A program made the position numbers and the translations under genes. From positions 5,508 through 69,507 of the forward strand of contig DF241681.1 in assembly GCA_000507305.1 (NCBI GenBank): a stretch of 64,000 nucleotides of DNA, read 5' to 3'. This DNA is from Breviolum minutum Mf 1.05b.01. Taxonomy: Eukaryota; Sar; Dinophyceae; Suessiales; Symbiodiniaceae. Positions within the stretch are counted from its first letter, which is position 1. The number at the start of each line of letters is the position of its first letter. The notes under the pieces were generated by a model, which saw nothing but the letters and a program-made list of their open reading frames with translations, searched no databases and was not told where the DNA came from. Positions 13,431 through 20,700 of this stretch are shown piece after piece.

Positions 13431-16400
13431 GGATGAGTATGATGATGATGGATAAAAACTGACAAACTATTCATCAGACATGATGCACGGTGATGAATAG
13501 TAGTCGTCAAATCGATTAAACCAATGGATTACATAATGAATGAAGGAAGAAATGAGTGATGGAGTGATGGATAGATAGATCAATCAGGGCATGCTGCATG
13601 CATGGATGAATGAATGATAGATAGATTGACAGCTAGATGGGATGATTGGATGATTCGGTGAATGAGTTAATGAACTAATGGATAAATCCATGAATGAGTG
13701 GCATGAAAGGCATTCATCAAAAACATGCATGGAAGATATGAATTGAATGAAAGGCATGAATGAAAGGCATGAGCGAACGAATGGTGGACAACATGATATC
13801 TGCAACGATATTGGAAGCGATGATGCATGGAATTTGATCCAAGTGCTGCTGTTGTTGTTGTTGATGATGATGATGATCATCATCATCATGGTTGTGATGG
13901 TGTTGGTGATGAAGCCATTGTCCAGAAGCATTTGTGTGTCCTGAAATCCTGAGGGGAACGATAAAACTGAGGGGCGCCATTTAGCCTTGATGGGATCCAA
14001 AATATATAGTAACTACTGTACTTCTGACGGCTGATGACTTGGACCACTTCAACATGAAAGTGTGCTTGCCAAATCAGGTCCCGAAAACAGACCATGCCTT
14101 CACAGTGACGCACATCTTGGGTTCTTGGCGCCCGAAAGCATCCAGGTCCTGGTCAGAGTTGATAGGTTAAACATCTCATTGATAGCAGTGTTTTAGCCAT
14201 CCTGAATGGCGCAGTATTTTGTCCATCAATAGTAGAAATTCATCGACAGTAGCAACCATGCAGCACTTCAGGTATTGCAGAAAGGCATGCAACTGGCAAT
14301 CTTGTTGCTGTTAGAGTAAGGTCCATTGCATGTTGCTCGGAGCTGTTTGAAAACTGCCCGACAATTGAATACGCATATCTTTCTGCATATACATTGTATT
14401 CACTGCATATAACAAGATGTCTTGATCGGTGGCTTTCAGTGGACTGATGCCATAGCGTCGAAAAAAAAACGAATCACAACAACTCACGGATAAACACATG
14501 GAATACACATGCAATACAGATTGCAGAGTCAATGACTTGTATTCCCACTTGTCCTTGTCATCACCATCATCAAGGTTGGCACCCTTGTGACCCCAAGCCT
14601 TCCATGTGCTCCAAAAAAACGGATGGAATACAACTGGAAGGTACCTCTTTCCTCAAAATTCCCAAACCCTGAAAAAATATAACAGATTGAACATATCTTG
14701 AAAATACCATGAGAATCCCTACAAACAAACCACAAACCACACACATTTATGGACAAATTACCATCACATTCCCATTGGAAATATGGTATATACAAATCCC
14801 ACACTGCCCTCTGGTGCGCCAGCTACTGGTGGCCCAAAGCCTCAAAGACTTCGCTGTCTTCCCAGGGTTCCAACTCTGCATCCTCATCTTTCATCTCCTC
14901 CTGTGGTTGTTGAAGGATGTTGTTTGGGCTTGGTATATACCCTCCAGGAAACGATCACATATCCCACCAAAAAAGGATAAAATTGTAAAATCACGGACTC
15001 TCTTGAGTGCCTTGATTGGATGGGATATGGCACCGTGGCACAGTTCCCAGGAGGGTAAGCTGTATATGTTAGTATGTTGCTAGAAGTCAATTTAGGATTT
15101 CAATTTGATCAACCAGTCCCATCTATGACCTCCATGCGTTTGAGATCACCCGAGCGGACGCAATCAGCCAGGTGCCTCGCCAATGAACAAAATTTGCTTC
15201 GCCAATTTGGGATGTTTGAAAAAAACTGGTCAATGAATGGGATATGTAACTGGATGCATCAATTTTGGGCATGATTATAATACAAATAACTCTTAATATA
15301 CTACAAACTAAGATGGCATGTTTATTCAATATGAGCTGGTTAGCTGGATTTTAAAATCAACAGCATCACAAATTATATTTACATCGGCATCTTCTAAAGT
15401 CTAAAGTCTAAAGGGTGTTCTTTGAAGTTCCAGAGATGGTGTATAGACACCCCTCATCATGGTGTATGATCAAGCTAATATGCTACATGCATTGATTCAT
15501 ATATATATATAATACATCAAATAAATATCCCGATACAGGTAAGCATTCCAACACCCAAAATACAGCAGGAGTTAAAAAAACTTAAAACAACTAGACTTAG
15601 ATGCAATTCTTGAGATTACAATCATACCATCAAACCCTTGATGCGAAGCCACATCTGGCCTCTCCATTCCGGTGGTACAATCATCTTCCTTGCTGCAGTA
15701 CTCGCAAGTGGCCGGCGATGTGGCAGTCCATCCTGGTCCCGGGGCAGTTGTATACTTGTAGAGATGATGTGGATGTATGTGTATACGCAGACCTGTGTTA
15801 TGATAGTTCACAAATGTGTAAAAAATATGAATTATCACATACGTACTATCATATGTGTATATATATATATGATATAATATAAAAAGCAATTCACGGAACT
15901 TCAGTAGTTGAAAGATTGACACTTATGCTGACAATCTACTGAAATATAGGCAGCAGGCACTCACAAGATTCGGGCTTTACGTAGAGAAGGATACAAAAGG
16001 CACAAAAGTTCACTTCGCACAATGGTTGCCTTTGTACTTGCCAGAAGATTCGTAGACATCTGTAGCGTTAAGCCTGGCAATCGTAAAAACGCGATCGCTC
16101 AAAGTGGAACCAAGCAATGGACAGTGGGTCTGAAAAACGGCATGAAGCAAACCAGCAGAAATAGGTATTCTCTCCCAATCATTGCTTCTTTTTTTCGGAT
16201 CATTCAAAAAAAAGATATGCCCATATACAGTACTTTCCACCTCAACTGGGGTTTTCACCTCAAAATGCTCCTGCTGCGTCAATGCCAATGTTTCATAATG
16301 TTTCTAGATGTTGAATCTCTGAAACTGGCCTCTTGCAAGTAAGTCCATCCTGACAGGGGTTTCCAAAGAAGGTGACATAGATGGATAGAATGTCTACGGG

Positions 16401-17333
16401 AGAAGTAGGTCCCTGAGAACTTTTATCTCTTGAAGTCTTCTCTACTTGCATAATATCCATCAAGGAGTACCGTGTTCCAAACTGTCAGCAATTCACAGCA
16501 AACATCAATAAACGCAATCTATGTCTGACTGTGGCTCTCTGATCAAACCGTTGGCATAGCGAGCATCGTTGAACCACATCCATGACTACTCTCTCTGGGA
16601 GAACCATCCTGGACTTCAATTTTAAACAAAAATCCCATCCACTCCTGGCAAACTCGATTCTGCTGTTGCCGTGGGAAAAAGCCACATTCAAAGCCCCAAG
16701 GCTTTTGAGCGATGCATTCCTGGTGAACAAATCCATTTGCATTCCTGGTGAGATACTGCTTCGCACAGAGTTCGTGTTGCATTCTCTTATCATTCGTTGG
16801 GGTTCATGTTGGATTCACACACGTGTAGGAAAACAATAGGGTCCTAGATGTTTACATAGTGTCCGAAATTTGCACGAAAGAAACATACTCACTGTGTTTC
16901 AATGACCTCCTGACAAAGTGTTGCTTCCTCTACATTTACCATACGATTGCTACAATGGTCGCTCTATTCTTCCAACTTCAGCCACACCGATGCACCTTGG
17001 TGTTCCAGTGCAAGAAATTGCCCTGCTTACAAACACAGTCGCCCCGATTCTTGGTAGGAGCTTGTGTGGTCCTTAGCAATGATCCCGATGATCCGGGCTG
17101 CGTTGGGCAGTTATCATAGAATTCTAGGTCATTGATCAATGGATGGAACTTGATGGACCTAATGTAATGAAAGGAAATGAGAAGGCTAAGATTGACATGT
17201 AATAAATATATATTTGGCATCATTGCAGAGCAAAAACACACTTGTTCATGATAATCAGAACCAATATCAACCCCGCCACAATGCTCTTTCCCTGGTCGCC
17301 ATAAACGAAAGGATGAAAGTCCACCACTTTCAT
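363..17333 (-). CDS. Gene A: alanine-rich multi-micro-exon protein, 3' end possibly outside window
   Basis: Gene of about 46 proposed micro-exons on the minus strand, starting at ATG 17333 and running to the left edge. I do not recognise the family. In order the product shows: an N-terminal exon with a hydrophobic membrane-like stretch (SIVAGLILVLII); acidic and Trp-containing exons; the motif FGRQEPKMC; a block of alternating A-x-A-x segments such as AEANATYNATAYAE (beta-like alternation); then Lys/Glu/Ala-rich helical exons such as TEAEEAAK; then a Cys-rich exon and a basic C-terminal region. Gene B (17.7-32.5 kb) is a tandem head-to-tail paralog with the same exon order, which is the main evidence that these tiny exons are real. 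Introns mostly end AG|G and begin GC, GA or GT. A secreted, surface or coiled-coil structural protein is possible but is inference. Individual exons are listed below. Confidence 0.75.
532..597 (-). CDS. Gene A exon 45 candidate
   Basis: 22 codons between gaag|G and gtttga, reading VAPQLMPLCTRARSSMEEWW. Other frames are partly open. Confidence 0.45.
677..786. mobile_element. MITE-like hairpin element, copy 1
   Basis: A perfect 28-bp inverted repeat (677-704 and 759-786, beginning atacggttgatggaag) flanks a 54-bp core containing gttgataggtaggtta and attatttacagggtttt. A related copy lies at 27309-27411. No coding capacity; non-autonomous element or stem-loop RNA. It sits in the intron just downstream of gene A exon 44. 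Confidence 0.7.
797..868 (-). CDS. Gene A exon 44
   Basis: 72 nt after gtcacag|G reading RGSLERFATLQRRLATVRGR, with a gtgaga donor. The hairpin element at 677-786 lies immediately downstream in the intron. Confidence 0.65.
1024..1209 (-). CDS. Gene A exon 43, Cys-rich
   Basis: Exactly 62 codons between tttgcag and gtatag. It contains seven Cys (for example CIPCNITDHGCC) and three N-x-T sites (NQT, NET, NIT), which suggests an extracellular or lumenal disulfide-bonded segment. No Cys-rich counterpart is visible at the matching place in gene B. Confidence 0.6.
1399..1477 (-). CDS. Gene A exon 42
   Basis: 79 nt between ggccag|G and gtgcgg, reading GGIRAEIVHLREVKDAVNEL. Confidence 0.65.
1783..1899 (-). 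CDS. Gene A exon 41
   Basis: 117 nt after gtccag|G reading RHLEISETDLRWLQGELDKL and WDAKQMLSNTGRL. Clear amphipathic helix; the donor (gtagtt) is a guess. Confidence 0.6.
2077..2122 (-). CDS. Gene A exon 40
   Basis: 46 nt reading AEEEIQQLNPAFMEL between actgag|G and gtgctc. Confidence 0.55.
2393..2434 (-). CDS. Gene A exon 39
   Basis: 42 nt reading VHARLDSAKIAKLQ between gaccag|G and gtccag. Confidence 0.6.
2631..2671 (-). CDS. Gene A exon 38 candidate
   Basis: Between ggccag|G and a GC donor, one frame reads EKRAGLVQRCLEE; a second open frame exists. Confidence 0.45.
2837..2990. repeat. Compound microsatellite CAC / ACA / CCACAA
   Basis: Runs of cac, then aca, then about 16 copies of ccacaa. 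Produces artefactual poly-Thr, poly-His and Pro-Gln ORFs. Confidence 0.95.
3258..3305 (-). CDS. Gene A exon 37
   Basis: 48 nt reading EKRRAAQRVAAKQLQQ between atcag|G and gtgacc. Clean AG|G acceptor and GT donor; basic helical peptide. Confidence 0.65.
3828..3882 (-). CDS. Gene A exon 36
   Basis: Reads AFRQELVSLKDEVEEMSHG after gacaag|G; the end is either a GT donor at 3827 or a GA donor after GTCGAA. Confidence 0.6.
4130..4168 (-). CDS. Gene A exon 35
   Basis: 39 nt reading QVEDAVNAPILLQ, ending at gtgggg. The APILL core resembles TPILLK of gene B near 20050-20069. Confidence 0.55.
4451..4510 (-). CDS. Gene A exon 34
   Basis: 60 nt after gcgaag|G containing RRQRNLVEVRAELTTLSE, with a GC donor after a Glu codon. 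Helical, basic then acidic. Confidence 0.6.
4924..4958 (-). CDS. Gene A exon 33 candidate
   Basis: Reads VTTNEPKFAAQK and ends at a GA donor after a Lys codon, as in neighbouring exons. The acceptor is weak. Confidence 0.35.
5407..5439 (-). CDS. Gene A exon 32, pairs with gene B 21831-21863
   Basis: 33 nt reading VEKASQIADSK, GA donor. Gene B reads VEKAKTMVTAG with a GC donor. The first four residues are identical. Confidence 0.65.
5763..5798 (-). CDS. Gene A exon 31, second part of second split exon
   Basis: 36 nt reading ARKKAEEEAVKK, GC donor. Matches the last 12 codons (AKLKAKRSAEQK) of the fused gene B exon. Confidence 0.68.
6116..6169 (-). CDS. Gene A exon 30, first part of second split exon
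   Basis: 54 nt reading EQATKAAGEAAEILAEQK, GC donor. With exon 31 (36 nt) it sums to the 90-nt gene B exon 22036-22125. Confidence 0.72.
6392..6463 (-). CDS. Gene A exon 29, pairs with gene B 22334-22405
   Basis: 72 nt containing QQAKEKAFASAKTEAEEAAK, GA donor. Gene B has 72 nt containing LSAEAKAKATAKAEAEEAAK, GC donor. Eight of the last nine residues are identical. Confidence 0.85.
6692..6735 (-). CDS. Gene A exon 28, second half of a split exon
   Basis: 44 nt after gtgttag|G reading LEKKAVIKAREEAQ, GA donor. Continues the 90-nt exon that is unsplit in gene B. Confidence 0.8.
6994..7039 (-). CDS. Gene A exon 27, first half of a split exon
   Basis: 46 nt reading ATKLATEEAQEEAKE plus one base, GC donor. 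Together with exon 28 (44 nt) it equals the single 90-nt gene B exon 22946-23035 in length and sequence pattern. Confidence 0.8.
7260..7283 (-). CDS. Gene A exon 26, 24-nt micro-exon
   Basis: Reads AKKAAEDQ after ggtgag|G with a GC donor. The gene B partner at 23219-23242 reads ATKAAKEE with a GC donor. Confidence 0.7.
7476..7523 (-). CDS. Gene A exon 25, pairs with gene B 23436-23483
   Basis: 48 nt reading VKSEAPREAQRRADAK, GT donor. Gene B has 48 nt reading VHEKAPGKAMAEAKAE, GC donor. Confidence 0.78.
7911..7952 (-). CDS. Gene A exon 24, pairs with gene B 23807-23845
   Basis: 42 nt reading EAAMKEAMHKAVEK, GC donor. Gene B has 39 nt reading AAASAEAFQMAAK, GA donor. Confidence 0.7.
8308..8356 (-). 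CDS. Gene A exon 23, pairs with gene B 24221-24269
   Basis: 49 nt reading AHREELEKIALEDAVN, GC donor in phase 1. Gene B has 49 nt reading EHSDELKNLALEDAVK, GT donor in the same phase. LALEDAV is nearly invariant. Confidence 0.8.
8627..8683 (-). CDS. Gene A exon 22, pairs with gene B 24601-24657
   Basis: 57 nt reading AAQKRINTDIEQQVKEYTE, GC donor. Gene B has 57 nt reading AAKKEVERDLMAQIQSYAK, GA donor. Confidence 0.8.
9017..9085 (-). CDS. Gene A exon 21, pairs with gene B 24835-24903
   Basis: 69 nt containing AEREAYAEATDRATRTAVKM, GT donor. Gene B has 69 nt containing AHAEAFTKAKDKAAEMALET, GA donor. Confidence 0.8.
9266..9337 (-). CDS. Gene A exon 20, pairs with gene B 25082-25153
   Basis: 72 nt reading ARKMLGQQTMKQSGETFARA then VYKK, GC donor. 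Gene B has 72 nt, starting ARSLLDAKAMEL and ending ALAVYNK, GC donor. Confidence 0.82.
9492..9548 (-). CDS. Gene A exon 19, pairs with gene B 25216-25267
   Basis: 57 nt after cctcag|G, containing AKAIVEAKACISARQ, GT donor. Gene B contains ASKACISARK with a GC donor. The shared KACISAR is clear. Confidence 0.75.
10558..10610 (-). CDS. Gene A exon 18, pairs with gene B 25774-25832
   Basis: Reads ASAEAEERATVHLEDVER, ending at GT (gtcaca) or slightly later. Gene B reads KTASATAEDTET and ends at gtgacc. Acidic and helical in character. Confidence 0.6.
10914..10935 (-). CDS. Gene A exon 17 candidate
   Basis: Reads SMKAKGE between gcagcag|G and a GC donor; expected position of the gene B exon SATATVNE at 26354-26378. 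Too short to be certain. Confidence 0.4.
11107..11168 (-). CDS. Gene A exon 16, pairs with gene B 26648-26702
   Basis: Reads VTAAARSNATGAATKIVNAT with a GA donor. The gene B counterpart ends TASATRKANAT. Ala/Thr/Asn-rich. Confidence 0.6.
11434..11451 (-). CDS. Gene A exon 15, 18-nt micro-exon candidate
   Basis: Six codons AVATAE between gcacag|G and a possible GC donor, matching ASATAQ of gene B. The 3' limit was chosen by comparison with gene B and could be longer. Confidence 0.45.
11611..11652 (-). CDS. Gene A exon 14, pairs with gene B 27447-27488
   Basis: 42 nt reading AYAEATDKATATYK, GC donor. Gene B has 42 nt reading AFAEATDQVTASYQ, GC donor. High protein identity in this block. Confidence 0.82.
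11915..11962 (-). CDS. Gene A exon 13, pairs with gene B 28016-28063
   Basis: 48 nt reading VQAEANATYNATAYAE, GC donor. Gene B has 48 nt reading AEATGTGSFNATATAK, GC donor. Strict alternation of Ala with polar residues. Confidence 0.8.
12469..12510 (-). CDS. Gene A exon 12, pairs with gene B 28171-28212
   Basis: 42 nt reading ADANASASGKSQRQ with a GC donor. Gene B has 42 nt reading ASATVAATASAKQH with a GC donor. Start of the A-x-A-x zone. Confidence 0.75.
12824..12847 (-). CDS. Gene A exon 11, 24-nt micro-exon
   Basis: Eight codons, VIANATQK, between catgcag|G and a GC donor. The gene B partner at 28463-28486 is VIGNATEK with a GT donor. Confidence 0.75.
13230..13304 (-). CDS. Gene A exon 10, pairs with gene B 28698-28772
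   Basis: 75 nt reading VTVPALTMRDQSTRVIEAKL plus NTTLQ, donor gcaggg. Gene B has 75 nt reading VMVPEFTVKDSVTKIIEGRI and a gcaggc donor. Equal length, phase and GC donor. Confidence 0.85.
13391..13450. repeat. GAT microsatellite
   Basis: About twenty gat units with few interruptions, in an intron of gene A; the region 13.4-13.9 kb is rich in gat/gaat repeats. Confidence 0.9.
13847..13912. repeat. GTT/GAT/CAT compound microsatellite
   Basis: gtt, then gat, then atc runs; gatgat adjoining atcatc makes a small palindrome. Confidence 0.9.
14098..14148 (-). CDS. Gene A exon 9, pairs with gene B 28891-28953
   Basis: Seventeen codons reading DLDAFGRQEPKMCVTVK, with a GC donor. Gene B has DDRGRLVPFGRQEPKMCISVE with a GT donor. 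The exactly shared FGRQEPKMC is one of the clearest protein-level links between the two genes. Confidence 0.8.
14537..14598 (-). CDS. Gene A exon 8, pairs with gene B 29307-29339
   Basis: Reads AWGHKGANLDDGDDKDKW after ggaag|G. Gene B starts AWGGKVPEVSS, so the first residues are shared while the acidic tail is not. Confidence 0.55.
14827..14900 (-). CDS. Gene A exon 7, acidic
   Basis: Reads EEMKDEDAELEPWEDSEVFE after accacag|G, ending at gtagct. Strongly acidic with a single Trp; no clear partner in gene B. Confidence 0.6.
15130..15175 (-). CDS. Gene A exon 6
   Basis: Reads HLADCVRSGDLKRME between gcgag|G and gtcata. No clear counterpart was found in gene B. Confidence 0.5.
15628..15732 (-). 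CDS. Gene A exon 5, pairs with gene B 30785-30853
   Basis: Exactly 35 codons between gaccag|G and gtatga. The core RKMIVPPEWRGQMW matches TKMIFPGTPSIAEWRG in gene B. A competing Cys-containing frame exists but lacks this match. Confidence 0.6.
16234..16270 (-). CDS. Gene A exon 4, pairs with gene B 31353-31395
   Basis: Reads EHFEVKTPVEVE after cagcag|G and ends at a gtactg donor. Gene B reads EQDEIKIEIALELQ; both leave the same phase. Confidence 0.55.
16565..16608 (-). CDS. Gene A exon 3, pairs with gene B 31817-31859
   Basis: Begins after gaagtccag|G and reads MVLPERVVMDVVQR. The gene B counterpart reads TDSVVRITDISVQK with the same 14-codon core. The donor end is uncertain. Confidence 0.45.
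17037..17097 (-). CDS. Gene A exon 2 candidate
   Basis: After an acceptor caacgcag the frame reads ARIIGIIAKDHTSSYQESG up to a gtgttt donor. A second frame gives a Cys-rich peptide (GDCVCKQGNFLHW), so the frame is uncertain. Confidence 0.35.
17242..17333 (-). CDS. Gene A exon 1 (start codon)
   Basis: ATG at 17333 opens MKVVDFHPFVYGDQGKS followed by a hydrophobic run SIVAGLILVLIIMN, then a gtgtgt donor. Reads like a signal anchor or signal peptide. It is the first Met in a frame that fits the downstream gene, but the link to exon 2 is not proven. Confidence 0.55.
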
Positions 17334-17727
17334 GTCTTCGAATGCTTAAGATCCTGCCTCTGGGCATTCAAAGCAAATAGCACGAACATGCAACTCACAA
17401 TTTTATTTCTGCCCAAGATGCGTTACCAAGGACACGGAATAGGTGCTTGGAAGAAGCATTTTGCTATTCACCTTGACCTTGGCATTTTCATCCAATCAAC
17501 TGAGATGGGACCATCAAGTTGGAGATAGTTTTTGTGGAGATGTGCAAGGCAAGCAAGTTGGAAGCAGAACTTCTTTAATTTAAAGTTCGAAGTTCTAAAA
17601 GAAACAGCTTGTGGCTGAGATACAGTATCTCCAGTACAACTCCCCCAATAAATGCATTGATGGCTAGATGGTTCGATCATAATCTATGTAGCAATGGCTC
17701 GATCCAAACGTCTGAAGCCTTGAGCAC

Positions 17728-17756
17728 TTGGCAATGTCGATGTCAATACCATCTGC
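17728..17756 (-). CDS. Last gene B exon seen
   Basis: ADGIDIDIA after cgtccag|G with a gtgctc donor; alternatively it continues. The stop codon was not identified between here and 17334. Confidence 0.45.
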
Positions 17757-20700
17757 CTGGACGCCAGCCCAAAAGCCAAAATTTGTCGCCATGGATTCAA
17801 CTGAATAACGTTTTGGAATGTTTTTCAAATAGTTTCCGCCTGCCATGATCTACTAAATTACTGAGCTCCTTTCCACCCAAGTCTCCAATATTCTCCAATA
17901 CCAAAGCATCACACATGAAACTCTGGCAGATATCCACACCCCAAAGACTCACACCTGCTTTCCTTTTGGCATGTTCTGCAGGGAAAGGTCAGTAATCTCT
18001 GCCACGGGTTCATTGGCATTCCTGCAAGGTCTTCAAACGCATCTTTTTTTAGAGGTATCACTGATATCACCATTGACCATCCTTGAGTTATCCCTGACTT
18101 GATCTAAGTCGGTGCTTGTTTTGGGTGAGTTTCCAAATGCATGTCACAAATGTCACAACAGCTCAACTGGTCCTCTGACGCTTCTGTCGATGCTGACTCG
18201 TCCTGCCACAATGGCCATTGGAGGATTCAAAAGATCTAGCGGGAAATTTGTAGCTGCTAAGAACTCAATGGAAACACTGTAAACCATAGCGATGTTTGAT
18301 GTACTTTCTTATGGAAAAGGATGGGCGTTTCATAACAAACTTCTCATCTCTCAGATCCAAATGTTTAAGATAAACTTCAAATTTGACATTTATTTGGAGG
18401 TTCAAAATGATGACTCTGACCCTGATTCAAAGAATAGATTCCTTTAACACGATCTCCCCGAAGGATCCTCTGACTCTGATCGGAAGTCGCTTGAGCGGAG
18501 TCTTCCTTCAGAGACAAGAGATGTCAGAATATCCGCAATGACACATTCTTAGTATACGATGCGTACATATCATTAATATATTTACATCTTATTATATCAA
18601 CCGACAAACGACATGCCGCAGGTAAATATAGGTAATAGAGGGTAATAGCATATACATACGCTAAAAAGATATATCATATACAATTATCACTCTCTCTATA
18701 CATAAATACCTCAATACTTACACATCTACAGTCTTTAAGTATCTATAAGTTGTAAGCTGTAGTATACTGTAGTCATTTAGGCATTTCCCAAGAAGGCGAT
18801 GCAGCTTGTACTCCAGTCATAGGATTAGGCCCTGCTATGATTGTGAGGTTGACAAATGCATTCCAACTAACCAAGAAAACTGGCTTCGTACCACCTCTCA
18901 ACTGCTTAGATCCAAAAAGAAAGATTGAATGACTGCAAACCGAACATGTACAAACTAAGTCAAACTAAAGGCAAAGAACATTGCTTTCTAATTGTGAGCA
19001 GGCATTTGCTGCGCGCTTGAAATGATGCAACATGAAACCTTCCTCTCTTTATTTGTGTACCTTGTCTTGCAACAAACAGTTCAGCATAGCCTTCCCTGAC
19101 TGGGGGATCCAAACTGAGCTGTCACCTCAGCAACAATCACACACTTTAAATAACTGCATGAAGCCTGAACTTCGGGGTAAACCACCAAAACTGAGGTAAC
19201 ATATATATATATATACATATCACTCTCTTTCACTAGATGGTCACTGTCACTGTACAATTGAACTCATTCCTCAAGATCTTCTGAAAATCATCTTCGATGG
19301 AGAAAGCACATGGTTTGACTTCACCAGTCAAACTTTTTCCATCAAAAACACACAAACAAATCTTTAAACAAATCTCATGGCCCAAAAAACCAACAAGTTC
19401 CACAAGTTCCCAGCTTCCTCAGATTCTTCCTGCTGCTTCTGCCGAGCAGCTACCACTACGAAGCAAGTGAACTTCCACATTTGCATCGCTCGGAAAAGAG
19501 CTTGGCCTTGATACGTTGAATTGCCATTTCTGGTTGCGGGTCTCCCAAGTGAGGGTTTCAAAGCAATCATTGAAACAAAAAACACGAACAAAAACCTGAA
19601 AAAAACATTTCTTTTTTGTTGTAGCATTGGATATCCAAATTTCTAATTCAGCTTGAGATCTCAATGGTTGAACTTTGATTAAACCATGTGATGTTCGTTT
19701 CTCCATCGCCCAAAAGGATGAACCTAAGGGCCCAACGTGTCTTGATGAATGTGCGTGTTTCGATGAGGCCGAATTTCATGGGAGGCCTCACATGGTGCAA
19801 ATGAGGGCCTCCAAGATACCAACAATTTCAGTGGCGTCGGTTGTCCAAGTTCCCGATGAATTCATGCGAAGTTTATATACGTACGATACTACACGTCTTC
19901 ACTACATGTACAGTACATATATATATATAAATATACATATACATATGATAGATATATAATATATATACGTACATATAATGTATGATTATCTTGTAATTCT
20001 TTGTCTTGCTGCCTTCTCATACTCCACTGTTTTTTGTAGGTATTCATTCTTCAAAAGAATCGGAGTCACCTGAGGCACATGCCAAGAATGCTTTGTGGTG
20101 GCCGATTTTTGAGCCAGTGGCGCATACAGCCTCAAGCCCACGAAAAGGACCATCCACCCAACGTAACACCTTGAATCAAAAGTTCCTTTTTTGCCCCACG
20201 AAATATTAAAACATATATGTCATCATGTGCCATCCAAAAGATTATTCCATCCTTAGAATCTTAAAATTTTTGGTGCCCGGTGACATCCCATCCCATTTTT
20301 GTTGGCTAATTAAAACAAATCCCAGTCGCTGCCGCCAGAAGGATGAAACGAGCCATGGCCGAGGCCATAGGCTCGGCTGTCCCCTGGGCAACGGAAAACG
20401 TGGTTGGGTCCCGATGTTTTGAGGGACTGCCATATATATGTATGAATATATAAAAATGGTATGTATGTATATATCATTGTGTGTTTGTGTATATATATAT
20501 AATATAATATGGATTTGGCAGGGATATGGATGAAACAATCAAACATGGTCAATTGATTGAAGTCTCTTTTCGAATTCAGATGCCAAATCTGACAAAAGTT
20601 GCAAATATGAACAAGAGCTACAATTCATCCATTCCCAAAAAACGGCGCCAAACACGGCCGAACATTTCGAACATTACTGCCCGTGGCACAAACATCAACC

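Noticed and set aside
16980..17100. EGF-like Cys-rich peptide GDCVCKQGNFLHWNTKVHRC
   Set aside because: The phase after exon 1 and an alternative open frame fit less or equally well; too little evidence for an extracellular domain.
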